Below, piece by piece: positions 26,584-35,572 of a stretch of DNA of 64,000 nt. Each line of letters starts with the position of its first letter. Position 1 is the stretch's first letter. The DNA is from Mycobacterium sp. IS-1264 (GTDB taxonomy: Bacteria; Actinomycetota; Actinomycetes; Mycobacteriales; Mycobacteriaceae). The notes beneath the pieces are model-generated. The model was not told the origin of the DNA, searched no databases, and worked only from the letters and a program-made list of their open reading frames with translations. Location of the stretch: the NCBI RefSeq assembly GCF_001954195.1, contig NZ_MBES01000054.1, positions 1 through 64,000 of the forward strand. The letters run 5' to 3'. The translations under genes and the position numbers were made by a program.

Positions 26584-26630
26584 AGATCGCCGGATACGAC
26601 GAAAGTATTTGTGTCCGGGCGGTTTGGGCG

Positions 26631-26891
26631 CTACGGAGTCTTCGCCTGATCGTCGGTGGGCCACGTCAATATCCCGCAGCAGACCGAATGGCTCGATGCC
26701 GGTTCCACCACGCCCGGTCGGCGTACCCACCCCGTGATGTCAAAACCTGCCTCAGCCGCGATCCCGACGATCGTGTCCTGTCCCTCGCGGAACGCGGTGG
26801 CGAGCGAACGCTCCAAATCGAGGACACGGAGCTTTTCTTCCGGGTGGTCGACGAGGTAGTGGAGAAACCCAGCCATGGCCGATTCGCTCAT
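26631..26891 (-). CDS. Class II lanthipeptide precursor with Nif11-like leader (LanA2)
   Basis: An 86-residue peptide. Residues 1-59 form a helical leader resembling Nif11-type leaders: M-S-E-S start, an early F-L-x-x-L-x-x-D/H-P-E segment and I-A-A-E-A-G-F-D-I-T at 44-53, ending W-V-R-R-P. The Ser/Thr/Cys-rich C-terminus contains S-S-H-S-V-C-C-G-I-L-T-W-P-T, with Cys71 and Cys72 adjacent and dehydratable Ser66, Ser67, Ser69, Thr76, Thr79 and Thr85, allowing up to two lanthionine rings. There is no Gly-Gly site, so the cleavage point is unclear, perhaps after E63-P64. The ATG at 26891 has GAAAGG upstream; longer in-frame starts run into the LanM coding region. It is downstream of lanM in the same direction. 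Core structure and activity are not predictable. Confidence 0.8.
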   Translation of the reverse strand: MSESAMAGFLHYLVDHPEEKLRVLDLERSLATAFREGQDTIVGIAAEAGFDITGWVRRPGVVEPASSHSVCCGILTWPTDDQAKTP

Positions 26892-26941
26892 GAACGAGGC
26901 CTTTCTGTGTAGGCGCCGGTGCAATCGTAATGAGGCATGCG

Positions 26942-29917
26942 TCAATCGATCAAGGCGGCGGACAAGATCATCGGCAAGAGCGGCGCAGCTGTGCACGGCA
27001 GGCCATCCAGTAGCGCCAGGCCCACGCCCGCCGCGCCTTGAAACAGTCCGAGGACCTCGCCGAAGCTGAACGCATCTCGTGCGCGCCGATTTGCGAGCAC
27101 CTGGCCCTCGAGGTTGTCGGCTGCTTCGGTCCAACGCGGGTCGCCGTCACGACGACCGGCGGCACGCAGAATGGCCGCCCGACCAGAGCGACCGCAGCAC
27201 AAGGAGTCCTCCGGCCGGGTGAGGTCGGTCGTCGCGTTCAGTGCGTGTTCGAGATCCGCATTGACCGCGTCGTCCCACAGCGGTGTGGTCTTGAGGCACA
27301 GCCGGGCCAACGCGATTCCGGGTGCTCCATGGCACCAGCTGAGCATGAATCGCGGCTCCTCCGACTCGATCTCGGTGCGCCTGTAGTCCGGCCAATTGCC
27401 CTCGGCCGGGACAAATTGCGATCGCTCATACCCCAACGCTCGCTCGGCGGCTTCGCGATAGCTACCCTGCCCCGTCACGGCGGCGAGACGCCCGAGCGCG
27501 GCGGCCCTGCCCGACGCTCCGTGGGAAAACCCGGTGAGCGCGCGGCCTCCCGTCGACGGCACCACCCAGCCGCCGTCCTTGCCCTGCCTATCGACGAGGT
27601 GGTCGCCGGCCACCCGTGCGAGTTGAACCGCAAGGTGTGTGCCGATCTTCAGCAGGGGGCCGATCAGTCCGGCGCACCCGAAGATGACGTCCAGATCCTC
27701 GTCGGCGCGGACAGTTTCCGGATCCAGCGAATTCAAAAGTACGGGTAATCCGGTGACCGCCGCGCGACTTAAATCAGGCAGTTGGTCAATGAGCAGGATA
27801 AGCGCGAGCAGCTGGCCACCGGCTCCCGCCAGGCCGAGCGGTTGTTCCCGCCACCACCGCTGCTTGTCGGGCGCCGAATCCGCGAGCAACCGAACCAGAT
27901 CGGCGCAGGCGCCCGCGGCCGCCCGGGCGTACACGCCATAGGCTCGCTGGTCCGATTGCGCACGCGCCAGTGCGGCGAGAAACAGTGCGATCCCCGTCCG
28001 GCCGCTGTAGAGCGATGGGCCGAGGGGCCCGTAGCAGGAGTGTTCCGCGTCGACCGCGGAGTCGATGCCGAGCCATTCCATGCTGCCGGTATCGTCGGAT
28101 ACCGCTGTGCGAGATAGCAATTCGCCGATCGCAATGGCGGCGCCGAGACGGGTACCGGCCGTTGGCAGCTCGACGGTGGCGTCGGCCAACGACAAGTCGG
28201 GCTGCTGGTCGCGATGCGCCAGCCTGTCCTTAACGGACAGCAGTCCGTTGATCAGTGTCAGCTGCAGGTGGATTTCCTCGGAATCGAGTGATTCGATCCG
28301 GCGGCGTGCGCTGGCGAGACCGCTGCTGGAGAAGAAGCCCGCCGCGCAAGCACCATCTCCGAGCCGGAGGTCGCGTTCGGTGTTGGAGTGCTCGAAGAAG
28401 GGGACATCGAGGTCGCGCAGCTGAGCCAGCTCGGCATCGAATACGGCGTCGTCCGTTACCCCGGCCGCGGTCGCAATCGACTGTCCGAGGCGTTCCAGAA
28501 CCTCTCGTTGGGCGGTTTCGCTCGTCATGGCCGCCGGCTCGAGCAACTGCCCACGCGCTTTCATGTAGGTCCACGTCGGCCGCCGAATGAAACGGCATCG
28601 CTGATCGCGGAACCGTTCGAGGTACCCGTTGCTGGCCAACCATGAGTCTTTATTTGCCACAACGACTTTGAGTTGCCCTTCGAATCCCGCGCAATAGTCG
28701 CGGGAGAACTTGTTGAGCGGGTTGAGGGTACCGATACCGACCGGCAACGACATGGGCTGGGCCGCGGTCCGTTCCGCGTCGCCGGTGACCATGCCGTCGG
28801 TGTTCAACGCCAGCCAACCCGTGAACTTCTCGTGAGCGGATTTCCGCGACTCGATTCCGAGCGCGCTGAAGTCGCGAGGCATGCGCTCTGGGCCGACGAA
28901 GAACCAGTGCGGCAGCAGCCCAATCCTGACGACAGAGTCGGCGAGACGCGTATCCAGTGCGGCGCGTGCGGTCGCCACGCCGGCGCCCGAAAACCCGGGG
29001 TGCAGGGTGCCCTGGAACAAGGTTTCGCCGTCGACGAGAATCAGCTGGTCGCCGTGGGCGATCACGTTCTCGTAATGGCAGTCATTGCAGCCCAGGATGT
29101 AGAGGATGGCGGTCAGACGTCCCGCGTTGCGATAGAAGCCGCGTAACTCTTCGTCACTCTCGCAGATTCGATGTCCGACATATTCCGCGTAACCGTAGCC
29201 TTCGCGCGGCAGAACGGTCAGGCTGCGGAGAGGCGGAGCGCCAGGGGTCGCCCGCGACAAGTCGGATATCAGCGCGTTATAGGCGGCATCGACCTCGAGA
29301 TCCTTCGGCTTGTACACGACGGCTCGGGTGTCGGCGGCCGTCGCGAACGTCAGGATCGCGACGGTACGCCCGCCGCGGTGGGGATCGCTGAGGCCGGTCC
29401 GCACCCCGACGAGTCCGGCTTCGGATGGCAGGCCGAACGTTTCCGTCAGCACATTGCGATCGCGTCGGACTCGCTCAAGAAGCTCTCGGCTTGAATCCAG
29501 CCACGATGCGACCGTCATGCCGAGATGGCGCGCTAGCACCGGGTATTCGTCGGTCAGCTGCACCAGACCGTCCGCGCGGAGCGCTTCGAGCGCGCGACAA
29601 TACAGCGTCCGCGGAAACCCGGCGTCCGAGGCTAGCAGATGCGCCTTGACTAACTCGGGAAGCGTTCGGTGGGTGTTGAAGAACTGCCAGACGACCGCCT
29701 CGCCGACCTCCGATAGCCGACCTGTCAGCTCGTCGCGCAGGTCCTGGATAACCCCCGGCTCGGGTCCGTCGGTCAGGCTCGAAGCCAAGACCGCACCGGC
29801 ACCGGCGGCGATCGGCGCCCAAAGTTCAGCGAAAGAGGGTGCCGGGCCCGGTCGTGTGCCATCGTCTCGAATGGGCGGCGATTCGCGCAACCACGCCTGA
29901 ATCGCTGAAAACCGCAC
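26942..29917 (-). CDS. Class II lanthipeptide synthetase LanM (CCG type)
   Basis: A 991-residue bifunctional enzyme that dehydrates Ser/Thr by phosphorylation and elimination and then adds Cys thiols to form (methyl)lanthionine. The dehydratase domain (about 100-600) has V-Y-K-P-K at 201-205, N-D-C-H-Y-E-N (Asp279, His281, Asn284), V-D-G-E-T-L-F (Asp296, Glu298) and R-R-P-T-W (Arg445-446, Thr448). These match the kinase-like and elimination residues known in CylM-type enzymes. The LanC-like cyclase (about 620-991) has G-F-S-H-G-A-S-G, W-C-H-G (Cys862) and L-C-C-G (Cys907, Cys908). The last replaces the usual Cys-His, giving a three-Cys zinc site as in ProcM. It starts at GTG 29917, 12 bases after the stop of precursor 1. 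No N-terminal protease or transporter domain is present. Confidence 0.9.
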   Translation of the reverse strand: MRFSAIQAWLRESPPIRDDGTRPGPAPSFAELWAPIAAGAGAVLASSLTDGPEPGVIQDLRDELTGRLSEVGEAVVWQFFNTHRTLPELVKAHLLASDAGFPRTLYCRALEALRADGLVQLTDEYPVLARHLGMTVASWLDSSRELLERVRRDRNVLTETFGLPSEAGLVGVRTGLSDPHRGGRTVAILTFATAADTRAVVYKPKDLEVDAAYNALISDLSRATPGAPPLRSLTVLPREGYGYAEYVGHRICESDEELRGFYRNAGRLTAILYILGCNDCHYENVIAHGDQLILVDGETLFQGTLHPGFSGAGVATARAALDTRLADSVVRIGLLPHWFFVGPERMPRDFSALGIESRKSAHEKFTGWLALNTDGMVTGDAERTAAQPMSLPVGIGTLNPLNKFSRDYCAGFEGQLKVVVANKDSWLASNGYLERFRDQRCRFIRRPTWTYMKARGQLLEPAAMTSETAQREVLERLGQSIATAAGVTDDAVFDAELAQLRDLDVPFFEHSNTERDLRLGDGACAAGFFSSSGLASARRRIESLDSEEIHLQLTLINGLLSVKDRLAHRDQQPDLSLADATVELPTAGTRLGAAIAIGELLSRTAVSDDTGSMEWLGIDSAVDAEHSCYGPLGPSLYSGRTGIALFLAALARAQSDQRAYGVYARAAAGACADLVRLLADSAPDKQRWWREQPLGLAGAGGQLLALILLIDQLPDLSRAAVTGLPVLLNSLDPETVRADEDLDVIFGCAGLIGPLLKIGTHLAVQLARVAGDHLVDRQGKDGGWVVPSTGGRALTGFSHGASGRAAALGRLAAVTGQGSYREAAERALGYERSQFVPAEGNWPDYRRTEIESEEPRFMLSWCHGAPGIALARLCLKTTPLWDDAVNADLEHALNATTDLTRPEDSLCCGRSGRAAILRAAGRRDGDPRWTEAADNLEGQVLANRRARDAFSFGEVLGLFQGAAGVGLALLDGLPCTAAPLLPMILSAALID

Positions 29918-29929
29918 CCGCCCAACCGA

Positions 29930-30190
29930 TCACCAGAACGACGAAGTCCCCACCGCGCAACAGGTCAGTGAGCAGTGCGTCTGATGGCCAGACGGCTCGG
30001 GCTTGCCATCGGATGGCCGCTTGGCCCATTCGCTCAGGTCGAAGCCGGCCTGGGCAGCAATTGCGGCGATAGCGTCGGATTCGCGCCGCATGCGTCTGTC
30101 GGCCTCCTGCTCAGCCTGTACGACGCGTTCCCTGAGCGCCGCGTCGGACGCAAGGGCCTGAAAGAATTGCTCCAAGCTGTATTCGCTCAT
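29930..30190 (-). CDS. Class II lanthipeptide precursor with Nif11-like leader (LanA1)
   Basis: An 86-residue peptide, the same length as the second precursor and aligning to it without gaps through residue 59 (I-A-A-[QE]-A-G-F-D at 44-51, Trp55, R-P at 58-59). The leader starts M-S-E-Y-S-L-E-Q-F-F and is highly charged in residues 20-40. The C-terminus, SGHQTHCSLTCCAVGTSSFW (67-86), holds Cys73, Cys77 and Cys78 with Ser67, Thr71, Ser74, Thr76, Thr82, Ser83 and Ser84, so up to three rings could form. E65-P66 before the core has a parallel in the other precursor. The ATG at 30190 has GGAAAGGG upstream. It is the first gene of the cassette, with lanM 12 bases downstream. It would be overlooked by length filters. 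Confidence 0.82.
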   Translation of the reverse strand: MSEYSLEQFFQALASDAALRERVVQAEQEADRRMRRESDAIAAIAAQAGFDLSEWAKRPSDGKPEPSGHQTHCSLTCCAVGTSSFW

Positions 30191-30216
30191 TCGCTGTCGC
30201 CCTTTCCTCGAGCCTG

Positions 30217-30245
30217 AGCGTACTGATCTCGGAAAATTGAGGCAA
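30217..30245 (-). promoter_or_regulatory. Possible sigma-A-like promoter for the lanthipeptide cassette
   Basis: On the minus strand, TTGCCT (30245-30240) and TACGCT (30222-30217) are separated by 17 bases, a plausible -35/-10 pair 27 bases upstream of the first precursor's start. The match to consensus is moderate. The 180-bp gap up to menH also holds a run of A/T-rich sequence unusual for this genome. Confidence 0.3.
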
Positions 30246-30370
30246 GACATGGAGCGGACGTGCTGAGCGCCAGGCTGGACCGTTCGCGAAAATTGGTCGC
30301 AATTCTGAATTTTCACGGCCCCCCGACCCGCTGCGCGGGCTGCGTTGTCGCTGGGCGTAGCGTCGACGGC

Positions 30371-31063
30371 GTGAGCCGCGCGGCGCTGGACAAGGACCCC
30401 CGCGACGTTGCGTCGATGTTCGACGGCGTCGCCCGCCGCTACGACCTGACCAACACCGTGCTGTCGCTGGGCCAGGACCGGTACTGGCGTCGCGCAACCC
30501 GTGCGGCGTTGAGGCTCGCGCCCGGCCAGAAGGTGCTCGACCTGGCCGCCGGCACCGCGGTGTCGACCGTGGAGCTGGGCAAGTCCGGGGCGTGGTGTGT
30601 GGCGGCCGACTTTTCGATCGGGATGCTCGCCGCCGGCGCCGCGCGCACGGTGCCGAAGGTCGCCGGCGACGCCACCCAGCTGCCGTTCGGTGACAACGTA
30701 TTCGATGCGGTCACAATCAGTTTCGGCTTGCGCAATGTGGCCGACCCGCAGGCGGCGCTGCGCGAGATGGCGCGGGTCACCCGGCCCGGCGGTCGATTGG
30801 TGGTGTGCGAATTTTCCACTCCCACCAACGCGCTGTTCGCCACCGCCTACAAGGAATATCTGATGCGCGCGCTGCCGCGGGTGGCGCGGGCGGTGTCCAG
30901 CAACCCCGACGCCTACGTGTATCTCGCGGAGTCGATCAGGGCCTGGCCCGACCAGGCGACGCTGGCGGGTCGAATTTCGGCCGCGGGTTGGTCAGCGGTG
31001 CGGTGGCGCAACCTGACGGGCGGCATTGTCGCCTTGCACGCCGCGTACAAGGCCCTGCGGTGA
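30371..31063 (+). CDS. ubiE: Demethylmenaquinone methyltransferase (MenH/UbiE type)
   Basis: A 230-residue SAM-dependent methyltransferase that performs C-methylation of demethylmenaquinone, the last nuclear step of menaquinone synthesis. The first family signature region has [17 protein letters not shown]. The SAM motif V-L-D-L-A-A-G-T lies at 55-62, and the second signature F-G-L-R-N-V-A-D is in the middle. GTG 30371 starts at the conserved [10 protein letters not shown]; longer upstream frames are not conserved. It is called menH in H37Rv (Rv0558); other nomenclatures use menG or ubiE. It is divergent from the lanthipeptide genes and convergent with the DUF732 gene, 7 bases apart. Confidence 0.94.
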   Translation: MSRAALDKDPRDVASMFDGVARRYDLTNTVLSLGQDRYWRRATRAALRLAPGQKVLDLAAGTAVSTVELGKSGAWCVAADFSIGMLAAGAARTVPKVAGDATQLPFGDNVFDAVTISFGLRNVADPQAALREMARVTRPGGRLVVCEFSTPTNALFATAYKEYLMRALPRVARAVSSNPDAYVYLAESIRAWPDQATLAGRISAAGWSAVRWRNLTGGIVALHAAYKALR

Positions 31064-31070
31064 CCGGGGC

Positions 31071-31457
31071 CTAGCGACCGGCGCTTTGTACGAAGCCGAC
31101 CTGGTCGGGGCAGTAGTGGTCGACCGCGGCGCCGAGGAACTGGAACGCCTGCCCCTCGGTGGTGCCGCGCGGCAGGTTGCGCTGGATGAAGTTGGCCGAC
31201 TTGTACGGGTCGGTGTCCACGCCCCTGCCGATTCGGTCACAGGTGATCTTGCCCAGCCACGCCAGTTGGTCCTGCGGCTGGTAGATGCCGAACCCGTTCA
31301 CGGTGTTCTTGAACGGAGCGTCGTAGTCGCTGGGCGGCGACGGCGTCCGCGGCGTCGGATACGGCGCAGTTGGCGGTGGATCGGCGTACACCGGCGCGGC
31401 CAGCGCGATGGCTGCGGCCGCCATGGTGACGCTTGCAAGCAGCTTGGTACCCCTCAT
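31071..31457 (-). CDS. Secreted DUF732 protein (Rv0559c-like)
   Basis: A 128-residue exported protein. A signal peptide of about 25 residues (hydrophobic stretch A-A-A-A-I-A-L-A-A-P-V-Y-A) is followed by a Pro-rich spacer, and a small DUF732-type domain contains two cysteines (I-T-C-D and H-Y-C-P) that likely form a disulphide. The conserved L-G-K-I-T-C-D-R-I-G-R-G and F-L-G-A-A-V-D-H-Y-C are typical. The function is unknown. In H37Rv, Rv0559c and the following Rv0560c are induced together by salicylate, and here they are adjacent, 42 bases apart, in the same direction. Confidence 0.88.
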   Translation of the reverse strand: MRGTKLLASVTMAAAAIALAAPVYADPPPTAPYPTPRTPSPPSDYDAPFKNTVNGFGIYQPQDQLAWLGKITCDRIGRGVDTDPYKSANFIQRNLPRGTTEGQAFQFLGAAVDHYCPDQVGFVQSAGR

Positions 31458-31499
31458 TAGCAGGACTATACACCTCGGTGATGGCTCGAAATTGGCAAA

Positions 31500-32219
<720 letters not shown>

Positions 32220-32227
32220 AACCCGCC

Positions 32228-33454
32228 TCAGCTGAACGGCGTGCGGCGGTCGATCAGTCGCGACAGCCGGCCCCCGCCGCGCCATACCCGCGCCACCCAG
32301 TCGGCATCATCGTCGGTGACCAGGTTGGCCATCACGCGCACGGCGATGGTCATGAGTGTTGTGGAGCGCATCGCGATCGGCCCGGTGGCGGGCAGGAAGC
32401 GTTGGAAGGTGAGCAGCAACGCCAGCCTGCGCGCCACTGAGAACCCGCGGCCGTAGTGGTGTTGCAGCAGCGAGGGCCACACCCGCGATAGGTCGCGGAT
32501 GTCCAGCAGTTCGGCCGCCAGGCGTCCGGTCTCCAGGCCGTAATCGATGCCTTCGCCGTTGAGTGGGTTGACGCAGGCCGCGGAGTCGCCGATCAGCATC
32601 CAATTCGGCCCGGCCACCCCCGACACCGCACCGCCCATCGGCAGCAGCGCCGAAGCCACCGCGCGGGGCTGGCCGGTAAAGCCCCACTCGTCGCGGCGCA
32701 GGTCGGTGTAGTACGAAATCAGCGGCCGCAGCGCCAGATCCGCCGGGCGCTTGGACGTCGACAACGCTCCCACGCCGATGTTCACCTCGCCGTTGCCGAG
32801 CGGAAAAATCCAGCCGTAGCCGGGCAGCACGGCGCCGTCGGGGGAGCGGAGTTCCAGATGCGACGTCAGCCAGGGGTCGTCGCTGCGGGGGGTGGTCAGG
32901 TAGCCGCGGGCGGCCACGCCGTACACCGTCTCTTGATGCCAGCGCCGGCCCAGTTTGCGCCCCAACGACGACCGGGCCCCGTCGGCGACGATCAGCTGCC
33001 GACAGCCCACCTCGGTGCCGTCGGCCAATGTCAGTGACGTCACCCGTCTCGATGAGTCATGGTGGGTGGCAACGGCTTTGGTCCCGAGCAGCATCCGCGC
33101 GCCGGCGTCTTCGGCGACCTTGCGGATCCGGTCGTCCAGCTCGAAGCGGGCCACCGCGCTGCCGGTCGACGGGAACGACGGTCCGGGCCAATCCACTTCC
33201 AGCTCGCCGCCGAATCCGCTCATCCGCAGACCCCGATGCCTGATGCGGCTATCCAGCCAGTCGCCCAGGCCCAGCCGTTCCAGCTCGGCGACGGCGCGCG
33301 GGGTCAGCCCGTCACCGCAGGCCTTGTCGCGGGGGAAGCTGGCCGAGTCGACGACCAGGACGTCGCGGCCCGCGCGCGCGGCCCAGGCTGCCGCGGCCGA
33401 ACCCGCGGGCCCGGCGCCCACGACTACCACGTCGGCCTTGGTCTCCACGCTCAC
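32228..33454 (-). CDS. menJ: Menaquinone reductase MenJ (FAD-dependent)
   Basis: A 408-residue geranylgeranyl-reductase-family flavoprotein that saturates one isoprene unit of the menaquinone tail. The dinucleotide motif V-V-V-V-G-A-G-P-A-G-S-A-A-A lies at the N-terminus. F-P-R-D-K-A-C-G-D-G-L-T-P is the family substrate-side signature, and the second FAD motif is in M-L-I-G-D-S-A-A-C-V-N-P-L-N-G-E-G-I-D. GTG 33454 gives the H37Rv Rv0561c length as recalled and starts just before the FAD motif. It is divergent from grcC1, which probably makes the polyprenyl chain, with less than 50 bp between the starts. Confidence 0.92.
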   Translation of the reverse strand: MSVETKADVVVVGAGPAGSAAAAWAARAGRDVLVVDSASFPRDKACGDGLTPRAVAELERLGLGDWLDSRIRHRGLRMSGFGGELEVDWPGPSFPSTGSAVARFELDDRIRKVAEDAGARMLLGTKAVATHHDSSRRVTSLTLADGTEVGCRQLIVADGARSSLGRKLGRRWHQETVYGVAARGYLTTPRSDDPWLTSHLELRSPDGAVLPGYGWIFPLGNGEVNIGVGALSTSKRPADLALRPLISYYTDLRRDEWGFTGQPRAVASALLPMGGAVSGVAGPNWMLIGDSAACVNPLNGEGIDYGLETGRLAAELLDIRDLSRVWPSLLQHHYGRGFSVARRLALLLTFQRFLPATGPIAMRSTTLMTIAVRVMANLVTDDDADWVARVWRGGGRLSRLIDRRTPFS

Positions 33455-33501
33455 CAGTATGTTGGTCGAGTGAGTACTCCGGCGAACAGCGGGTGGGTCG
33501 G

Positions 33502-34509
33502 GTGAGGACTCCCGCAACGGTGGTGGCGGGCGTGGACTTCGGCGACGCCGCGTTCGCCGCGACGGTCCGCGACGGTGTCGCGAAAATCGAGCAGCTCATG
33601 GACACCGAACTGCGCAGCGCCGACGCGATCATGACCGACTCACTGACCCACCTGTTCAAGGCCGGCGGCAAGCGGTTCCGGCCGCTTTTCACCGTCCTGT
33701 CCGCGCAGATCGGACCCCATCCGGAGGCCGCGGAGGTGACGATCGCCGGCGCGGTCATCGAGCTGGTGCACCTGGCCACGCTTTACCACGACGACGTGAT
33801 GGACGAGGCGGAGGTGCGCCGCGGCGCCCCGACGGCGAACGTGCGCTGGAGCAACAACGTCGCGATCCTGGCGGGCGACTATCTGTTCGCGACGGCGTCG
33901 CGGCTGGTCTCGCGGCTGGGCCCAGAGGCAGTGCGGCTCATCGCCGAAACCTTCGCTCAGCTGGTCACCGGCCAGATGCGCGAGACCCGCGGTGTCGCCG
34001 AAGCATCGGATTCGATCGAGCACTACCTGAAGGTGGTGTACGAGAAGACCGCCTGCCTGATCTCGGCCGCCGGCGAGTTCGGCGCCATGTTCTCCGGGGC
34101 GGACGACGACCAGGTCGCGCGGCTGAGCCGGCTCGGCGGCCTGGTGGGCACCGCGTTTCAGATCTCCGACGACATCATCGACATCGACAGCGACTCCCGC
34201 GAATCGGGGAAGCTGCCCGGGACCGATGTGCGCGAAGGGGTGCACACCCTGCCGATGCTCTACGCGCTGGCCGAAACCGGACCCGAGGCGGCGCGGCTGC
34301 GCGAGCTGCTGGCCGGGCCCGTCGACGATGACGACGCCGTGACCGAGGCCCTGATGCTGTTGCGGGCGTCGCCTGGCATGGCCAAGGCCAAAGATTTCCT
34401 GGCGCAATATGCCGCTAAAGCCCATCATGAGCTGGCCCTTTTGCCCGACGTGCCCGGGCGGCACGCGATGCAGGCGCTGGTCGACTACACCATCAGCCGG
34501 CACGGTTAG
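33502..34509 (+). CDS. grcC1: Polyprenyl diphosphate synthase GrcC1
   Basis: A 335-residue trans-isoprenyl diphosphate synthase. The two Asp-rich motifs are complete: D-D-V-M-D at 97-101 and D-D-I-I-D at 223-227. G-G-K-R-F-R-P near residue 55 binds isopentenyl diphosphate. The residues four and five before the first motif are small (Ala92, Thr93), which in this family favours long-chain products, consistent with a menaquinone tail. GTG 33502 matches the start of homology (R-T-P-A-T-V-V-A-G-V-D). It precedes htpX by 81 bases. Confidence 0.93.
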   Translation: MRTPATVVAGVDFGDAAFAATVRDGVAKIEQLMDTELRSADAIMTDSLTHLFKAGGKRFRPLFTVLSAQIGPHPEAAEVTIAGAVIELVHLATLYHDDVMDEAEVRRGAPTANVRWSNNVAILAGDYLFATASRLVSRLGPEAVRLIAETFAQLVTGQMRETRGVAEASDSIEHYLKVVYEKTACLISAAGEFGAMFSGADDDQVARLSRLGGLVGTAFQISDDIIDIDSDSRESGKLPGTDVREGVHTLPMLYALAETGPEAARLRELLAGPVDDDDAVTEALMLLRASPGMAKAKDFLAQYAAKAHHELALLPDVPGRHAMQALVDYTISRHG

Positions 34510-34590
34510 CGCTGATTGCGGAACTCCGCCCGCCGTTTCAGGCGTTCAATAGGCTGAAGTCCGCGACAGAGTGGTCCGAGGAGGACACCG

Positions 34591-35445
34591 ATGACCTGGC
34601 ATCCCCATGCCAACAGGCTGAAGACCTTCGCCCTGTTGGTCGGTATGTCCGTGTTGATCGTGCTGGTGGGCTCGCTGTTCGGCAGGACTGCGATGTGGCT
34701 GGCGGTCCTGTTCGCGATCGGCATGAACGCCTACACCTACTTCAACAGCGACAAGCTGGCGCTGCGGGCGATGCACGCGCAGCCCGTCTCCGAGCTGCAG
34801 TCACCGGCGATGTACCGGATCGTGCGCGAACTGGCCACCTCCGCGCACCAGCCGATGCCCAGGCTGTACATCAGCGACACGAACGCCCCCAACGCTTTCG
34901 CCACCGGACGCAACCCGCGCAACGCCGCGGTGTGCTGCACCACCGGCATTTTGGGCATCCTCAGCGAGCGTGAGCTGCGCGCCGTGCTCGGGCACGAACT
35001 TTCGCACGTCTACAACCGCGACATCCTGATCTCTTGTATCGCCGGCGCCCTGGCGTCGGTGATCACGGCACTGTCCTACATAGCGATGTTCTTCGGCGGT
35101 GACGACCGGGATGGCGAGAATCCCTTTGCGCTGCTGCTGGTTTCGCTGTTGGGCCCGATCGCCGCGACGGTCGTGCGGCTGGCGGTGTCGCGTTCGCGCG
35201 AATACCAGGCCGACGAGTCGGGTGCCGTCCTGACCGGTGACCCGCTGGCGCTGGCATCGGCGCTGCGCAAGATCTCCGGCGGCGTGCAGGCGGCGCCGCT
35301 GCCGCCGGAGCCGCAGCTGGCCAGTCAGGCGCACCTGATGATCGCCAACCCGTTCCGTGCGGGTGAGCGAATCGGGTCGCTGTTCTCGACGCACCCGCCG
35401 ATCGAGGACCGCATCCGCCGGCTGGAAGCGATGGCGCGGGGTTAG
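34591..35445 (+). CDS. htpX: Membrane zinc metalloprotease HtpX
   Basis: A 284-residue M48 protease of the cytoplasmic membrane that degrades damaged membrane proteins. The zinc motif H-E-L-S-H is at 135-139 and the third ligand is the Glu of [11 protein letters not shown]. Two N-terminal helices (about 13-50) and two hydrophobic segments after the active site fit the family. The ATG at 34591 follows GAGGAGG. It is the last of the genes shared with H37Rv before the accessory patch. Confidence 0.93.
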   Translation: MTWHPHANRLKTFALLVGMSVLIVLVGSLFGRTAMWLAVLFAIGMNAYTYFNSDKLALRAMHAQPVSELQSPAMYRIVRELATSAHQPMPRLYISDTNAPNAFATGRNPRNAAVCCTTGILGILSERELRAVLGHELSHVYNRDILISCIAGALASVITALSYIAMFFGGDDRDGENPFALLLVSLLGPIAATVVRLAVSRSREYQADESGAVLTGDPLALASALRKISGGVQAAPLPPEPQLASQAHLMIANPFRAGERIGSLFSTHPPIEDRIRRLEAMARG

Positions 35446-35456
35446 GGCCTTCTTGG

Positions 35457-35482
35457 ATTTGATAGCGCATGCGCTATCAAAT
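35457..35482. promoter_or_regulatory. Perfect 26-bp palindrome (operator 1)
   Basis: Each half is ATTTGATAGCGCA, so the whole is a perfect self-complementary site. The core GATAGCGCATGCGCTATC recurs with a single change at 35546-35563. It lies between htpX and the HicB-like gene and is in the position of a toxin-antitoxin type autoregulatory operator. Confidence 0.65.
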
Positions 35483-35545
35483 TTTGAGCAAGCCTCATGG
35501 TCCGGACAGCCCGGCTCCGGCTGGGGATGAGTGAGTCACGAAATC

Positions 35546-35563
35546 GATAGCGCATGTGCTATC
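35546..35563. promoter_or_regulatory. Second copy of the palindrome (operator 2)
   Basis: Reads GATAGCGCATGTGCTATC, one change from a perfect palindrome and from operator 1. It ends nine bases before the GTG start of the HicB-like gene, so a bound protein would block initiation. Confidence 0.6.
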
Positions 35564-35572
35564 AATTCCGGC

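Noticed and set aside
26631..27134. 167-codon version of the second precursor
   Set aside because: The extra 81 codons lie within the LanM gene in a different frame and are Arg-rich. The ATG at 26891 has its own ribosome site and gives the same length as the first precursor.
29930..30316. 128-codon version of the first precursor
   Set aside because: The ATG at 30190 is preceded by GGAAAGGG and starts with M-S-E like the other precursor; the upstream extension shows no leader-like sequence.
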